Below, one piece after another: positions 51,364 through 60,893 of a stretch of 64,000 bases of DNA. The position numbers were made by a program, and so were the translations under genes. Position 1 is the stretch's first letter; each line of letters starts with the position of its first letter. The notes below the pieces were generated by a model. That model did no database searches. It saw only the letters and a program-made list of their open reading frames with translations, and had not been told where the DNA came from. The DNA is taken from contig CAYLLB010000023.1 of assembly GCA_964384215.1 (NCBI GenBank), positions 17,662-81,661 of the forward strand, written 5' to 3'. The DNA comes from JAJFUV01 sp964384215. Lineage in GTDB: Bacteria; Acidobacteriota; Terriglobia; Bryobacterales; Bryobacteraceae.

Positions 51364-54300
51364 GTGAGCCGTACATCCACACTAGTAATAATTTTCTGTC
51401 TCGCCGCTGTGGCGTCCTGCATGGCTCAGACGGGCGCCGGCAGCATCCAAGGCGTGGTGAAGGACTCGAGTGGCGCCGTGATCGCGCGCGCTCAGGTGGC
51501 CGCAATCCACGAGACGACATCGCGCACGTTTGAAACCATTTCCAACGCGGTCGGTTTCTACTCGTTCCCCGCCGTGCAGCCGGGACAATATAAGATCATC
51601 GTTAGCGCGCCCGGGATGCAGACCTGGCAGGGCACCGTAATGCTGCGCGTCGGGCAGACGGCGGTGATCGACGCGGAACTCTCGGTAGCCGCCGCCGCGA
51701 CGCAGGTCAACGTCGTCGGCGACGTCACTCCTTTGGTCACGACCGAGAGTCCGACGCTGGGCAACGTAGTCGAACGCACACGCGTCGAGCAGTTGCCTTT
51801 GAACTCGCGCTACCTGCAGAACCTCATCACCGCCACCACGCCCGGCGTGGACAGCAATGCGAGCAACCCCACCGTCTATGGCATCCGCTATGGCATGCAA
51901 TTCCTGCAGGACGGCGCCGTGCTGACCAACCGGCTTTATGGCGGCATCACCGCACGGCCTCCGGGCATAGACACGGTCGAGGAATTCCGCGTTGAAACCA
52001 GCAGTTCTTCCGCCAAGTTCGCCGCCCCTGCTACCACCATACTGTCCACACGCAGTGGAACGAACGCCTTCCACGGCAGTCTGTTCGAAACGGCCCGCAA
52101 CAATGGGATCGGCGTGGCCCGCAAGCGGGAGGACTATTACAGCAAGCCGCCCCAGCTGATCCGCAACGAGTTCGGCGCCTCGGCCGGCGGTCCGGTCCTG
52201 CTGCCCAAGATCTATGATGGCAGGAACCGCACGTTCTTCTTCTTCGGCTACGAAGCCTATCGCTACGCATACGCACAGACGGCGGCCACCAGCCTCCACA
52301 CGGACGCCATGAAGCAGGGCGACTTTAGCGGGCTGGTGGACGGCGCGGGCAAGAAGTACACCCTGTACGACCCATGGTCCACCGGTGCGGATTGGTCGCG
52401 CATCCCCTTCACGAACAACCAGATCCCGGTGAGCCGCGAGAGTCCCATGGCCAAGTACCTGCTCGACGTGACACCCTCGCCCAACGTCGCCGGCGTCAAC
52501 CCCCTGGTGGGCAACAACTACATCGGGCTGGTTCCGCTCAAATCGCTCAACCACACCGAGACGGTGCGCGTGGATCATAAACTCACGGACCGCGACCAGA
52601 TCTTCGGCCGTTACACCCACGGTGGGGTCAACAACATGGGATTACGCAGCACGCTGCCGACGACCGACAACCTGCTGAACACCAGCGCCGTGCGCGTCAA
52701 AGATAATGGCGGCGCCTTCAGTTGGACTCACAGCTTCTCGCCGACATTCTTCAGCGAAACGCTCGTCTCGGTCACCGAGAACGAACAGGAAACCGGCAAG
52801 GGCAGTTCGAACTCCGGTTACCTCATCAACAAGCTCGGGGTGCCGGATCCGTTTGGCAATGAATACGCCGCCATCGTAGTCCGCAAGGTCGGGTTCAACA
52901 TGGATTACCGCGAGCAGGAGATGGAGATCGGACGCAACCGCATCGCCGTGGTGGATCAGAATTTCACCAAGATCCACGGCCGGCACCAGTTCCAGTTCGG
53001 CGGACGATTCAACCAGGAACGTCTGCACGTGCTCGGTGCTCAGCCTCGCCTGACCAACAACTTCCAGAACAGCTATGGCACCTCCCTCTACGATCCCAAG
53101 TCCGGTTCCAGTTACTCCCCAGTCACCTACACCGGCCATGACGCCGCCAACTTCTTCATCGGATACGCCGCCAGCTACGACACCATCCTGATGCGTCCCT
53201 GGTACCACATGACATCGCGCACCATGGTGGGCTACTTCCAGGACAACTTCAAGCTCACCCCGCGATTCACACTGAACTACGGCGTGCGCTGGGAGTACTA
53301 TCCTCCGTTCAAAGAGGACAACAATCTGCTGACCGGATTCGACCTCGCGCGGAAAGCCGTGATCACCGGCGCATCGCTCGATGAAATGTACAGCATGGGC
53401 GTCACCACTCCCACCTTGATCAAGGCTTACACGGACGTCGGCGCGAAGTTCATCTCATCATCGGACGCGGGGCTGCCCAAGTCGCTGATCCATGCCAACA
53501 AGTGGGACTTCAATCCGCGCATCGGTTTCGCCTATACCATGGGAGGCGCGGGCCGCTCCACAGTGATCCGTTCCGGCTACGGCCTGTATGGGTTCGCCCC
53601 GGATTTGCGCTCGTTCACCGACAACATGCGCCGCGACGTGCCCATGTACTCCGTGCGGCAGTTTTACGGCAACGTGGGATCCTACGTCGCCGACGGGCTG
53701 CCGAACTGGAACCTGCGCAACGCGCCAAATATCATCGCCGGCGTCAACAGCAAGAACATTCTTTCCACCGACCTGACCGGCGCGGCGCTGCGGGGGGCCT
53801 TCCCAATCACGTTCTTCGATCCCAACCAGCCCACGATGCGCGCGCACGAATGGAATTTCACGCTCGAGCGGGAAGTCTGGCAGGACACCGTGGTGCGGGC
53901 CGGTTACGTCGGCACGCATGCGTTCAACCTGGAGCAATACCAGGAGCTGAACGAAACGCCCACGGCCTACGTCTGGTACACGCGCACCGGTTTGGCTGTC
54001 CCAACGGGCGAATACTCCGCCGTGGCCACGCGTCCTTACGACCAGACCGTCTACCAGTCACTCAAGTACTACCGCCGCATGGGGTGGTCCAACGCAAACA
54101 GCTTCCGCGTGGAGGCCGAGCGGCGGTACGCCAAGGGCGTCGGGTTCCAGTTCTTTTACGTTCTCTCGAACGCCTTCAAGTCGCGCAGTTCCGACGTCAA
54201 CCTCGACTATATCTACCCGACCGAACTCTACCTGCCGGGAGCTGTGCCGGTCGACATGAAGGAGCGGAACCGGTTCCTCAATTATCGCCGCGATAGCGAC

Positions 54301-55020
54301 ATCCCCAAGCACCGGTTCAACTGGAACTGGGTTGTCGATCTGCCCTTCGGGCGCGGCCACAGGTTCCTCTCGAATGCGGGCGGCGTGCTGAACCGCATCG
54401 TCGGCGGCTGGCAGATCGCAGGAATGGGGCAGTACCGCAGCAACTACTTCTCGCTGCCCACCAGTTACTACGGCGCCACCGGACAAGTAGAAGTCTATGG
54501 CACCAAGTACCCCATCAAGGATTGCCGGAGCGGTGTCTGCTACGACGGTTACCTTTACTACAACGGCTACATCCCGGCGAACCGCATCAACAGTTACGGC
54601 TCGAACGGCCTGCCAAACGGAGTGATGGGCGTCCCGAGCGATTACAAGCCATCGACGCAGCCCGTCTTCGCGACTCCCGCCGGTGGAGTGTCGTCCAGCG
54701 ATCCCAACAAGGCCTACTACGAGACCAACACCACTTGGGTGACGCTCAAGGACGGCTCGGTCGTGCGCACAACTCTTGATCCTAACCTTCACCCCTTCCG
54801 TAACCAATATGTCATGGGTCCTTGGACGTTCGGCCTGGATGCCTCCGCATTCAAGTCCATCCCCATAACGGAACGGGTGGTTCTCCGCTTAAACGCGGAT
54901 TTCTTCAACGTGTTGAACAACCCGGGCCTTATGCAGCCCGGTTCGGACGGCATTGCCACCACGCAGTACTCGGCTAACACGCCGCGGCAGTTGCAGTTGA
55001 CGCTGCGCCTGACCTGGTAG
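51364..55020 (+). CDS. Oar-like TonB-dependent receptor (second of three)
   Basis: A 1,218-residue outer-membrane receptor that starts at a GTG with a strong ribosome site. Signal peptide (LVIIFCLAAVASCMAQ), carboxypeptidase-like domain (GSIQGVVKDSSGAVIARAQVAAIHE, then YSFPAVQPGQYKIIVSAPGM), plug (VEQLPLNSRYLQNLITATTPGVDS) and a barrel ending RQLQLTLRLTW. It is very close to the third receptor along its whole length, for example in the long matching stretches near the ends of both barrels. The upstream repeat, promoter and divergent regulator suggest regulated uptake of a specific nutrient; which one is not known. A terminator-like hairpin follows its stop. Confidence 0.92.
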   Translation: MSRTSTLVIIFCLAAVASCMAQTGAGSIQGVVKDSSGAVIARAQVAAIHETTSRTFETISNAVGFYSFPAVQPGQYKIIVSAPGMQTWQGTVMLRVGQTAVIDAELSVAAAATQVNVVGDVTPLVTTESPTLGNVVERTRVEQLPLNSRYLQNLITATTPGVDSNASNPTVYGIRYGMQFLQDGAVLTNRLYGGITARPPGIDTVEEFRVETSSSSAKFAAPATTILSTRSGTNAFHGSLFETARNNGIGVARKREDYYSKPPQLIRNEFGASAGGPVLLPKIYDGRNRTFFFFGYEAYRYAYAQTAATSLHTDAMKQGDFSGLVDGAGKKYTLYDPWSTGADWSRIPFTNNQIPVSRESPMAKYLLDVTPSPNVAGVNPLVGNNYIGLVPLKSLNHTETVRVDHKLTDRDQIFGRYTHGGVNNMGLRSTLPTTDNLLNTSAVRVKDNGGAFSWTHSFSPTFFSETLVSVTENEQETGKGSSNSGYLINKLGVPDPFGNEYAAIVVRKVGFNMDYREQEMEIGRNRIAVVDQNFTKIHGRHQFQFGGRFNQERLHVLGAQPRLTNNFQNSYGTSLYDPKSGSSYSPVTYTGHDAANFFIGYAASYDTILMRPWYHMTSRTMVGYFQDNFKLTPRFTLNYGVRWEYYPPFKEDNNLLTGFDLARKAVITGASLDEMYSMGVTTPTLIKAYTDVGAKFISSSDAGLPKSLIHANKWDFNPRIGFAYTMGGAGRSTVIRSGYGLYGFAPDLRSFTDNMRRDVPMYSVRQFYGNVGSYVADGLPNWNLRNAPNIIAGVNSKNILSTDLTGAALRGAFPITFFDPNQPTMRAHEWNFTLEREVWQDTVVRAGYVGTHAFNLEQYQELNETPTAYVWYTRTGLAVPTGEYSAVATRPYDQTVYQSLKYYRRMGWSNANSFRVEAERRYAKGVGFQFFYVLSNAFKSRSSDVNLDYIYPTELYLPGAVPVDMKERNRFLNYRRDSDIPKHRFNWNWVVDLPFGRGHRFLSNAGGVLNRIVGGWQIAGMGQYRSNYFSLPTSYYGATGQVEVYGTKYPIKDCRSGVCYDGYLYYNGYIPANRINSYGSNGLPNGVMGVPSDYKPSTQPVFATPAGGVSSSDPNKAYYETNTTWVTLKDGSVVRTTLDPNLHPFRNQYVMGPWTFGLDASAFKSIPITERVVLRLNADFFNVLNNPGLMQPGSDGIATTQYSANTPRQLQLTLRLTW

Positions 55021-55061
55021 ACGCAGGATCGGCCGCCAGACAGACAGCGACAGTTTACTGC

Positions 55062-55099
55062 CCCGTTGCCCGGGATGGATACCACACCCGGGCAACGGG
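55062..55099 (+). terminator. Hairpin between the second and third receptors
   Basis: A perfect 13-bp stem, CCCGTTGCCCGGG (55062-55074) and its complement at 55087-55099, with a 12-base loop. It separates the two receptor genes, so the third has its own promoter rather than reading through from the second. A T-rich stretch (TTACTTTCC) follows. Confidence 0.65.
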
Positions 55100-55122
55100 C
55101 CGTGTGTTACTTTCCCCGCCTT

Positions 55123-55144
55123 GTGAATTCACGGTGAATTTGCG
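55123..55144. promoter_or_regulatory. Operator-like repeat C, before the third receptor
   Basis: Two 11-bp units, GTGAATTCACG and GTGAATTTGCG, in tandem directly against the -35 region. The 17 bases at 55125-55141 form a near-palindrome like that of repeat A. Distance from the first unit to the -10 is 45 bp, ten less than at the second receptor, about one helical turn, so the face of the helix is kept. Confidence 0.68.
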
Positions 55145-55173
55145 TGACGGCGAGCCCCCTCCCGGCTTATCCT
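55145..55173 (+). promoter_or_regulatory. Promoter of the third receptor
   Basis: TGACGG (55145-55150), 17 bp, TATCCT (55168-55173). The -10 and following TATCCTCC are the same as at the second receptor. The -35 is poor, which suits a promoter that needs an activator bound at the adjacent repeat C. Confidence 0.52.
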
Positions 55174-55212
55174 CCTGCAAGAGCCCCAAGAGGGTAGCGA
55201 GGAGGTATTGCC

Positions 55213-58200
55213 GTGACTCAACAAGGGGTCAAAAGTGTACTTCTTTGTCTCCTTTCAGCTATCGTCTGCGTTGCTCAAACCGGCGCAGGCAACATCCAGG
55301 GCACTGTAAAGGATGCGACCGGCGCGGTGATCACCACCGCCCAAGTCAAGGTCCTTCACGAGACCACCTCACGAGAGTACGAAACGAAAACCACGGAGAC
55401 CGGCTTCTACATCCTGCCGTCTCTGCAACCCGGACAGTACAAAATAACGGTGACCGCTCCCGGAATGCAGGCGTGGGAGGGGTCGATTGTTTTGCGTGTA
55501 GGGCAGACCGCCGTTGTTCCTGTTGAAATGACGGTAGGTGCCACGGCAACGCAAGTTACCGTCGTGGGAGACGTCACGCCTTTGGTAACGACCGACAGCC
55601 CGACGCTGGGCAACATAGTCGAGCGCGCCCGCCTCGAGCAACTCCCCATGAACGGGCGTTCCATCGCCGGCCTGATCTATAAGACCACGCCGGGCGTGGA
55701 CGGCCAGGTGGGCAATCCCACGGTGTATGGCATCCGTGCCGGCATGGAATTCCTGCAGGACGGCGCCATCCTGGCCAACCGCTACACGGGCGGTATCGCA
55801 CTCCGGCCGCCCGGCGTCGACACGGTTGAGGAGTTCAAGGTTGAAACGAACAACTCCTCGGCCAAGTTTTCCGCCCCGGCTACCACGCTGCTTTCCACCC
55901 GCGCGGGTACAAACTCCTTTCATGGCAGCGCGTTCGAAACGGCTCGCAACAACGGCTTTGGCCTGGCGAGGGCGAGAACCGATGGCAACAAGCCCGCACA
56001 GATGATCCGCAACGAATTTGGCGCCTCGGCCGGCGGACCGATGCTGCTGCCGAAGATCTACGATGGCCGGGACCGGACGTTCTTCTTCTTTTCGTATGAG
56101 GCATTCCGGCAGGCCTACTCGTATACATCCGCTACCACCATGCACACCATGGCCATGCGGCAGGGTGATTTCAGCGGCCTGGTGGACGGCGCGGGGCGCA
56201 AGTATACGCTGTACGACCCCTGGACCACAGGCGCCAATTCGCAGCGGCTGCCGTTCAACAACAACCAAATCCCCATTTCGCGGGAAAGCCCGATGGCGAA
56301 GTACCTTCTGGATGTCACGCCTGTGCCGACGAATCCCGATGTGAACCCTCTGGTCGGCCTCAACTACATCGGCCTGACCCCGCTGTCCAACCGTAATCAC
56401 ACGGAAACCGGACGCCTCGATCACAAACTGACAGACCACGATCAGATTTTCGGCCGCTACAGCTTCGGCGAGATCAACAACACCGGCCTGCGCAGCGTCC
56501 TTCCGACGACCGATGGGCTGCTGAATGTCTCCAAGTATCCTGTGCAGGACCACAGTGCGTCTTTCAACTGGACGCATAGCTTCTCGCCCACTTTCTTCAG
56601 CGAAACCATTCTCACCGGCGCACAGGAGGAATACACGGTAGGCAAGGGTTCGAGCGACGCCGGGTTCCTGGTGGACAAGTTGGGCGTTCCGAACCCTTAC
56701 AAGAATAGTTACGGCGCAATTGTCGTGCGCGTGGTGGGCTTCGGAATGGACTACCGCGAGCAGGAGTTCGAAACCAGCCGCAGCCGGTTCCTGATGTTCG
56801 ACCAGAACTTCACGAAGATCCACGGGCGCCACCAGATCCAATTCGGAGGCCGTTACCGCCACGAACGCTATCACGTACTCGGCGCACAGCCGCGCCTCAC
56901 GAATTCCTTCCAGAACAACTACGGCACATCGTTATACGACCCCAGTTCCGGCGCTTCTTACTCGCCGGTCCCTTACACGGGCCACGATTCGGCCGGGTTC
57001 TTCATCGGCTATGCCGCCGGGTATGACACCATCCTGATGCGCCCCTGGTATCACATGTTGTCGCGCACATTCATCGGCTATTTGCAGGACAACTTCAAGA
57101 TCACGCCGCGGCTGACCATGAACCTGGGTGTTCGCTGGGAGTTCTTCCCGCCCTTCAAGGAAGACAACAACATCCTCACCGGCTTCGACCTTTCGCGTAA
57201 AGCCGTCGTCACGGGCGCTTCCTTACAGGAACTGTATGCCCTGGGAGCCACCGCGCCCGAAGTCGTGAAGGACTACACGGACATCGGCGCGACGTTCCTC
57301 TCCGCCAAGGAAGCCGGCTTGCCGGATTCACTGATTCATGCCAACCCATGGGACTTCAACCCCCGCATCGGCCTCGCCTATAACATTGGCGGCGGCAAGC
57401 GGTCCATGGTGATCCGTTCCGGATACGGACTCTATGGCTTCGCGCCCGACCTGCGCTCGTTCACCGACAACATGCGCCGCGACATCCCCATGTACTCCGT
57501 GCGCAACTTCTACCCTAACCAGGCGCAGTACAGTCCTGATGGGCTGATCAACTGGAACCTGCGCAACGCCCCGCAGATCATTGCCGGTGTGAACAGCAAG
57601 GACGTGCTGGTGCAACGCACCCAGGGTGCCGCACTGCGCGGCTCGGTTCCCACAACGTTCTTCGAACCGAACCAGCCCACCATGCGCGCCCACGAATGGA
57701 ACTTCACCATCGAGCAGGAAATGTGGCAGGACAACGTCCTGCGCCTCGGCTATGTTGGCACGCACGGCGCGCGGCTGGAGCAGTATCAGGAGTACAATCT
57801 GCCGCCCAACCAGTATGTCTGGTTCTCGACTACCGGCCTGGCCATCCCGACAGGAGAGTACGCGGGCACTGCCATGCGCCCCTTTGATCAGACCACCTAC
57901 GGTGAGCTGAAACAATTCCGCCGTACTGGCTGGTCCAACGCCAACACGTTCCGGATTGAGGCCGAGCGCCGTTACGCGAAAGGCGTCGGCTATCAGTTCT
58001 ACTACGTGTTCTCAAACGCGTTCAAAGCCAAATCCTATGACAAGGACCTGGACTACGTCTACCCGGTCCAGGACTACCTGCCAGGCGCGGTGCCCGTGGG
58101 ATATAACGAGCGGAACCGGTTCCTGAATTACCGGCGGGACACCGCCCTGCCCAAGCACCGCTTCAGTTGGAACTGGATCGTGGACATGCCGTTCGGTAGA

Positions 58201-58866
58201 GGTCACAAGTGGCTGTCGAACGCAGGCGGCATCCTGAACCGCATCGTCGGCGGCTGGCAGATCGCCGGGATGGGCCAATACCGCAGCAACTACTTCGCCT
58301 TGCCCACCAGCTATTGGGGAAGCACGAACCCGGTCGAAGTGTATGGGACCAAATACCCCATTGAGGACTGCCGCAGCGGCGTCTGCCAGCGGGGCTATCT
58401 CTGGTACAACGGCTATATCCCCGCCAATCGCATCAATAGCTACGGTTCGAACGGGAAGCCGAACGGCGTCATGGGCGTGCCGGCCAACTACAAGCCGTGC
58501 ACACAGTACATCTTCTCGACGCCCGCCGGGGGCGTCCCCGCGGGCGATCCGAACGCCGCCTATTACGAGAGCAATACGACCTGGGTGACGCTGAAGAACG
58601 GCACGGTAGTGCGGACGACGATGGACACGAATCTCCACCCATTGCGCAATCAGTACGTTCCGGGACCATGGAGTTTCGGCCTGGATGCGTCTGCCTTCAA
58701 GGCGGTGCCCATTACCGAGCGCATTGTCATCCGCTTCAATGCGGACTTCTTCAGCGTGCTGAACAATCCAGGTTTGGTGCAACCGGGCGCCGACGGCATC
58801 GCATCGCTGCAGACCTCGGCCAACACACCGCGCCAGTTACAGTTGACGCTTCGCCTGACCTGGTAA
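55213..58866 (+). CDS. Oar-like TonB-dependent receptor (third of three)
   Basis: A 1,217-residue outer-membrane receptor, tandem paralogue of the one at 51364. It starts at a GTG behind GAGGAGGTATT. Signal peptide (VLLCLLSAIVCVAQ), carboxypeptidase-like domain (NIQGTVKDATGAVITTAQVKVLHE), plug (RLEQLPMNGRSIAGLIYKTTPGVDG, YGIRAGMEFLQDGAI) and the barrel ending RQLQLTLRLTW. Identity with the second receptor extends from signal to C-terminus, with single-residue changes spread evenly, so duplication was followed by divergence. The gene's last 30 bases overlap the end of the converging glycosidase-like gene. Confidence 0.92.
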   Translation: MTQQGVKSVLLCLLSAIVCVAQTGAGNIQGTVKDATGAVITTAQVKVLHETTSREYETKTTETGFYILPSLQPGQYKITVTAPGMQAWEGSIVLRVGQTAVVPVEMTVGATATQVTVVGDVTPLVTTDSPTLGNIVERARLEQLPMNGRSIAGLIYKTTPGVDGQVGNPTVYGIRAGMEFLQDGAILANRYTGGIALRPPGVDTVEEFKVETNNSSAKFSAPATTLLSTRAGTNSFHGSAFETARNNGFGLARARTDGNKPAQMIRNEFGASAGGPMLLPKIYDGRDRTFFFFSYEAFRQAYSYTSATTMHTMAMRQGDFSGLVDGAGRKYTLYDPWTTGANSQRLPFNNNQIPISRESPMAKYLLDVTPVPTNPDVNPLVGLNYIGLTPLSNRNHTETGRLDHKLTDHDQIFGRYSFGEINNTGLRSVLPTTDGLLNVSKYPVQDHSASFNWTHSFSPTFFSETILTGAQEEYTVGKGSSDAGFLVDKLGVPNPYKNSYGAIVVRVVGFGMDYREQEFETSRSRFLMFDQNFTKIHGRHQIQFGGRYRHERYHVLGAQPRLTNSFQNNYGTSLYDPSSGASYSPVPYTGHDSAGFFIGYAAGYDTILMRPWYHMLSRTFIGYLQDNFKITPRLTMNLGVRWEFFPPFKEDNNILTGFDLSRKAVVTGASLQELYALGATAPEVVKDYTDIGATFLSAKEAGLPDSLIHANPWDFNPRIGLAYNIGGGKRSMVIRSGYGLYGFAPDLRSFTDNMRRDIPMYSVRNFYPNQAQYSPDGLINWNLRNAPQIIAGVNSKDVLVQRTQGAALRGSVPTTFFEPNQPTMRAHEWNFTIEQEMWQDNVLRLGYVGTHGARLEQYQEYNLPPNQYVWFSTTGLAIPTGEYAGTAMRPFDQTTYGELKQFRRTGWSNANTFRIEAERRYAKGVGYQFYYVFSNAFKAKSYDKDLDYVYPVQDYLPGAVPVGYNERNRFLNYRRDTALPKHRFSWNWIVDMPFGRGHKWLSNAGGILNRIVGGWQIAGMGQYRSNYFALPTSYWGSTNPVEVYGTKYPIEDCRSGVCQRGYLWYNGYIPANRINSYGSNGKPNGVMGVPANYKPCTQYIFSTPAGGVPAGDPNAAYYESNTTWVTLKNGTVVRTTMDTNLHPLRNQYVPGPWSFGLDASAFKAVPITERIVIRFNADFFSVLNNPGLVQPGADGIASLQTSANTPRQLQLTLRLTW

Positions 58867-60879
58867 GACGCCGCCCTGGATCACGACGATCTCGTGGACC
58901 GCGAGCCTGGGAATTGTAGCCCGCCATGAGCCGCTTGCCCAGGCTCCGGCGAGCGGGCGGCTCCCCGGTTCTACGGTCACTCGTGTTGGCGCGCCGGCGA
59001 GTTTCACGCTCAGCTTCACCGGACCCACGGCGGGAATGGCGCCATTGTTCTGGAATTCGGATGAGGTCGTCATGCCCGACGTGTTGATGAGGTGTACCAT
59101 GAAGCGCCTGTTCTTGCGGCGTAACACGACTTCGACGGAGTTGGTGCCGCTTACCTCCACCATGGGCGTGAAGATGCGCGACACTACTCTCCGCACGAAC
59201 TGGCGCGTCGCGGCGGTGTGCGAAGATTTGTAACCCGCCCCCACTGGCCCAAAAATCGCGGCGATCTGTCCGTTGCCGTAGCTCGACAGCGTAGCGGCGC
59301 ACTTCGCCTCGCGCGACGAATCGTACGTCGGATACCGTGATTCAATCGCCGAAGCCGTGCCCGGTTCCACATCCTGCCACATCCCGCGCAGGTTCCCGAA
59401 CAGCTCATCGCCGGCGACAAACGCCGCCTGCTCCGACGGGGCGCCCTCCAACTTCACTCCCAGCGCCGCGGCGAACAGAGCGGTGGATTGTACACCGGTC
59501 ACAAGCATCTTCCCGCCATTGCGCACGTATCCGAGCAGCACATCGCGCGCCTTCACGCCGATGTCCTTCCACTCCGGCACTACCATCAGCGGATACTTCG
59601 CAACCATCTCTTCCAGCCGCCAATCCGGCACGACGTCCACGGAATACTGGTTGTCCAGCAGCACGTCGAGCACCCCACGGACGCCGTCCAATTCGCGGCC
59701 GAAATCGCCCAGGATCTTATTCGAGGTCGTGTACAAGCTGTGGCTCGACATCAGCACACCCGCCTGCGGTACGGTCTGCGACCGGAACGAAACCTCCTGG
59801 CGAGCGCGGCAGAACTTAGCCACCTCGCTCATGGTGCGGATGAGGCGCGGGTCCAGCTTCCCTGCCCTCGTGGGCTGGTAGTAGATTTGGAAGCCGCCGC
59901 CCTGCGCGATCACCACGGAGGCCTCCTGTTCCAGTTCCACGGCCGGCTTGTGCGCGAACGCCGCGGGCCGGTCTCCGCGATGGTGAAAGCCCCACGCCAT
60001 CAGGTCCCACGGTTTGTCCACCTGCGACATGTAACGCGCTTCGATGCGGCCGTTCACCAGCGCCGGCGTGCCCGCATAGTCGCCCGAAATGTAGTCCACC
60101 GGGATATCGGGCCGCTCGGGCGCCAGCGTCGAATACAGCCAGTTGCTCGCAATCTGCAGCTTGGGCCGGAATGCGTGCAGCGCATCCACCCAGTGCCTCA
60201 CGTACTTGCGAAACTGTTCACGCTGTAGCGCGATCATCTCGCGCCAGCCCGCGTCGCTCTCTTTCTTCGGCAACTCCGCGATGCCCGTCGCGCTACGGAA
60301 CGCATCCCGCGCGGCGTCGGAGTAATCCATCTTCACGGCCCAGCACTCGCCGTCAATCCACAGACCGTCGAGGTCGTAGTTGCCTACGGCTTCCTTTAGC
60401 TCCGGGATCATTAGCTGGTCCACATAGGGACCGTACAGGCTGGTGATGTCCTTGTCCGGCTTGCCGTCGGGCCCCACGCGCGCCCATTCGGGATGATCCG
60501 TAACAGCGCGCGTATCCCATACGCCAGAGAAGTGTATGTAGAGCGCCACACCGTGACGCGCGGTCACGCGGCGCCAGACAGCGAGCGAATCGTTCACGAT
60601 GTGCGGCGCGGGGGTCCCCACCTTCGATGGATAGCCCATATACCCGATGTGGCCCTTGCAGTCGTACTGCACGAAGTCCGGTTTCACTTCGATGAGGAAT
60701 TGCTCCACCATCGCATCCGTCACATCACGGCCCAGCGCCGGATCGGACGGTCCAGGATGCAGGTCGAAATGTAATCCGAAATAGCAGTCCTTGCGAGAGC
60801 GGCGCGCCTTGGGCGGCTGCGCGGCTGCGGTGAGCGCCAGGGCAGGCGCGGCAAACAGGCTTCGTCGTGTGAGTTTCAT
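58837..60879 (-). CDS. Exported glycoside hydrolase-like protein with trimerisation-type domain
   Basis: A 680-residue protein with a Tat-like leader (KLTRRSLFAAPALALTAAAQ). The catalytic-type barrel runs from CYFGLHFDLHPGPSDPALG, with VKPDFVQYDCKGH, LYIHFSGVWDTRA and NYDLDGLWIDGECW, where Asp176 is the candidate nucleophile. A flavodoxin-like middle domain (VPEWKDIGVKARDVLLGYVRNGGKMLVTG) and a beta-rich C-terminus follow. The plan is the same as that of the gene at 3906, although sequence similarity is low. It is placed beside three receptor genes, which fits breakdown of the imported substrate, but no link is proven. Confidence 0.75.
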   Translation of the reverse strand: MKLTRRSLFAAPALALTAAAQPPKARRSRKDCYFGLHFDLHPGPSDPALGRDVTDAMVEQFLIEVKPDFVQYDCKGHIGYMGYPSKVGTPAPHIVNDSLAVWRRVTARHGVALYIHFSGVWDTRAVTDHPEWARVGPDGKPDKDITSLYGPYVDQLMIPELKEAVGNYDLDGLWIDGECWAVKMDYSDAARDAFRSATGIAELPKKESDAGWREMIALQREQFRKYVRHWVDALHAFRPKLQIASNWLYSTLAPERPDIPVDYISGDYAGTPALVNGRIEARYMSQVDKPWDLMAWGFHHRGDRPAAFAHKPAVELEQEASVVIAQGGGFQIYYQPTRAGKLDPRLIRTMSEVAKFCRARQEVSFRSQTVPQAGVLMSSHSLYTTSNKILGDFGRELDGVRGVLDVLLDNQYSVDVVPDWRLEEMVAKYPLMVVPEWKDIGVKARDVLLGYVRNGGKMLVTGVQSTALFAAALGVKLEGAPSEQAAFVAGDELFGNLRGMWQDVEPGTASAIESRYPTYDSSREAKCAATLSSYGNGQIAAIFGPVGAGYKSSHTAATRQFVRRVVSRIFTPMVEVSGTNSVEVVLRRKNRRFMVHLINTSGMTTSSEFQNNGAIPAVGPVKLSVKLAGAPTRVTVEPGSRPLAGAWASGSWRATIPRLAVHEIVVIQGGVLPGQAKRQL

Positions 60880-60893
60880 AGGCAGCGGTCTGC

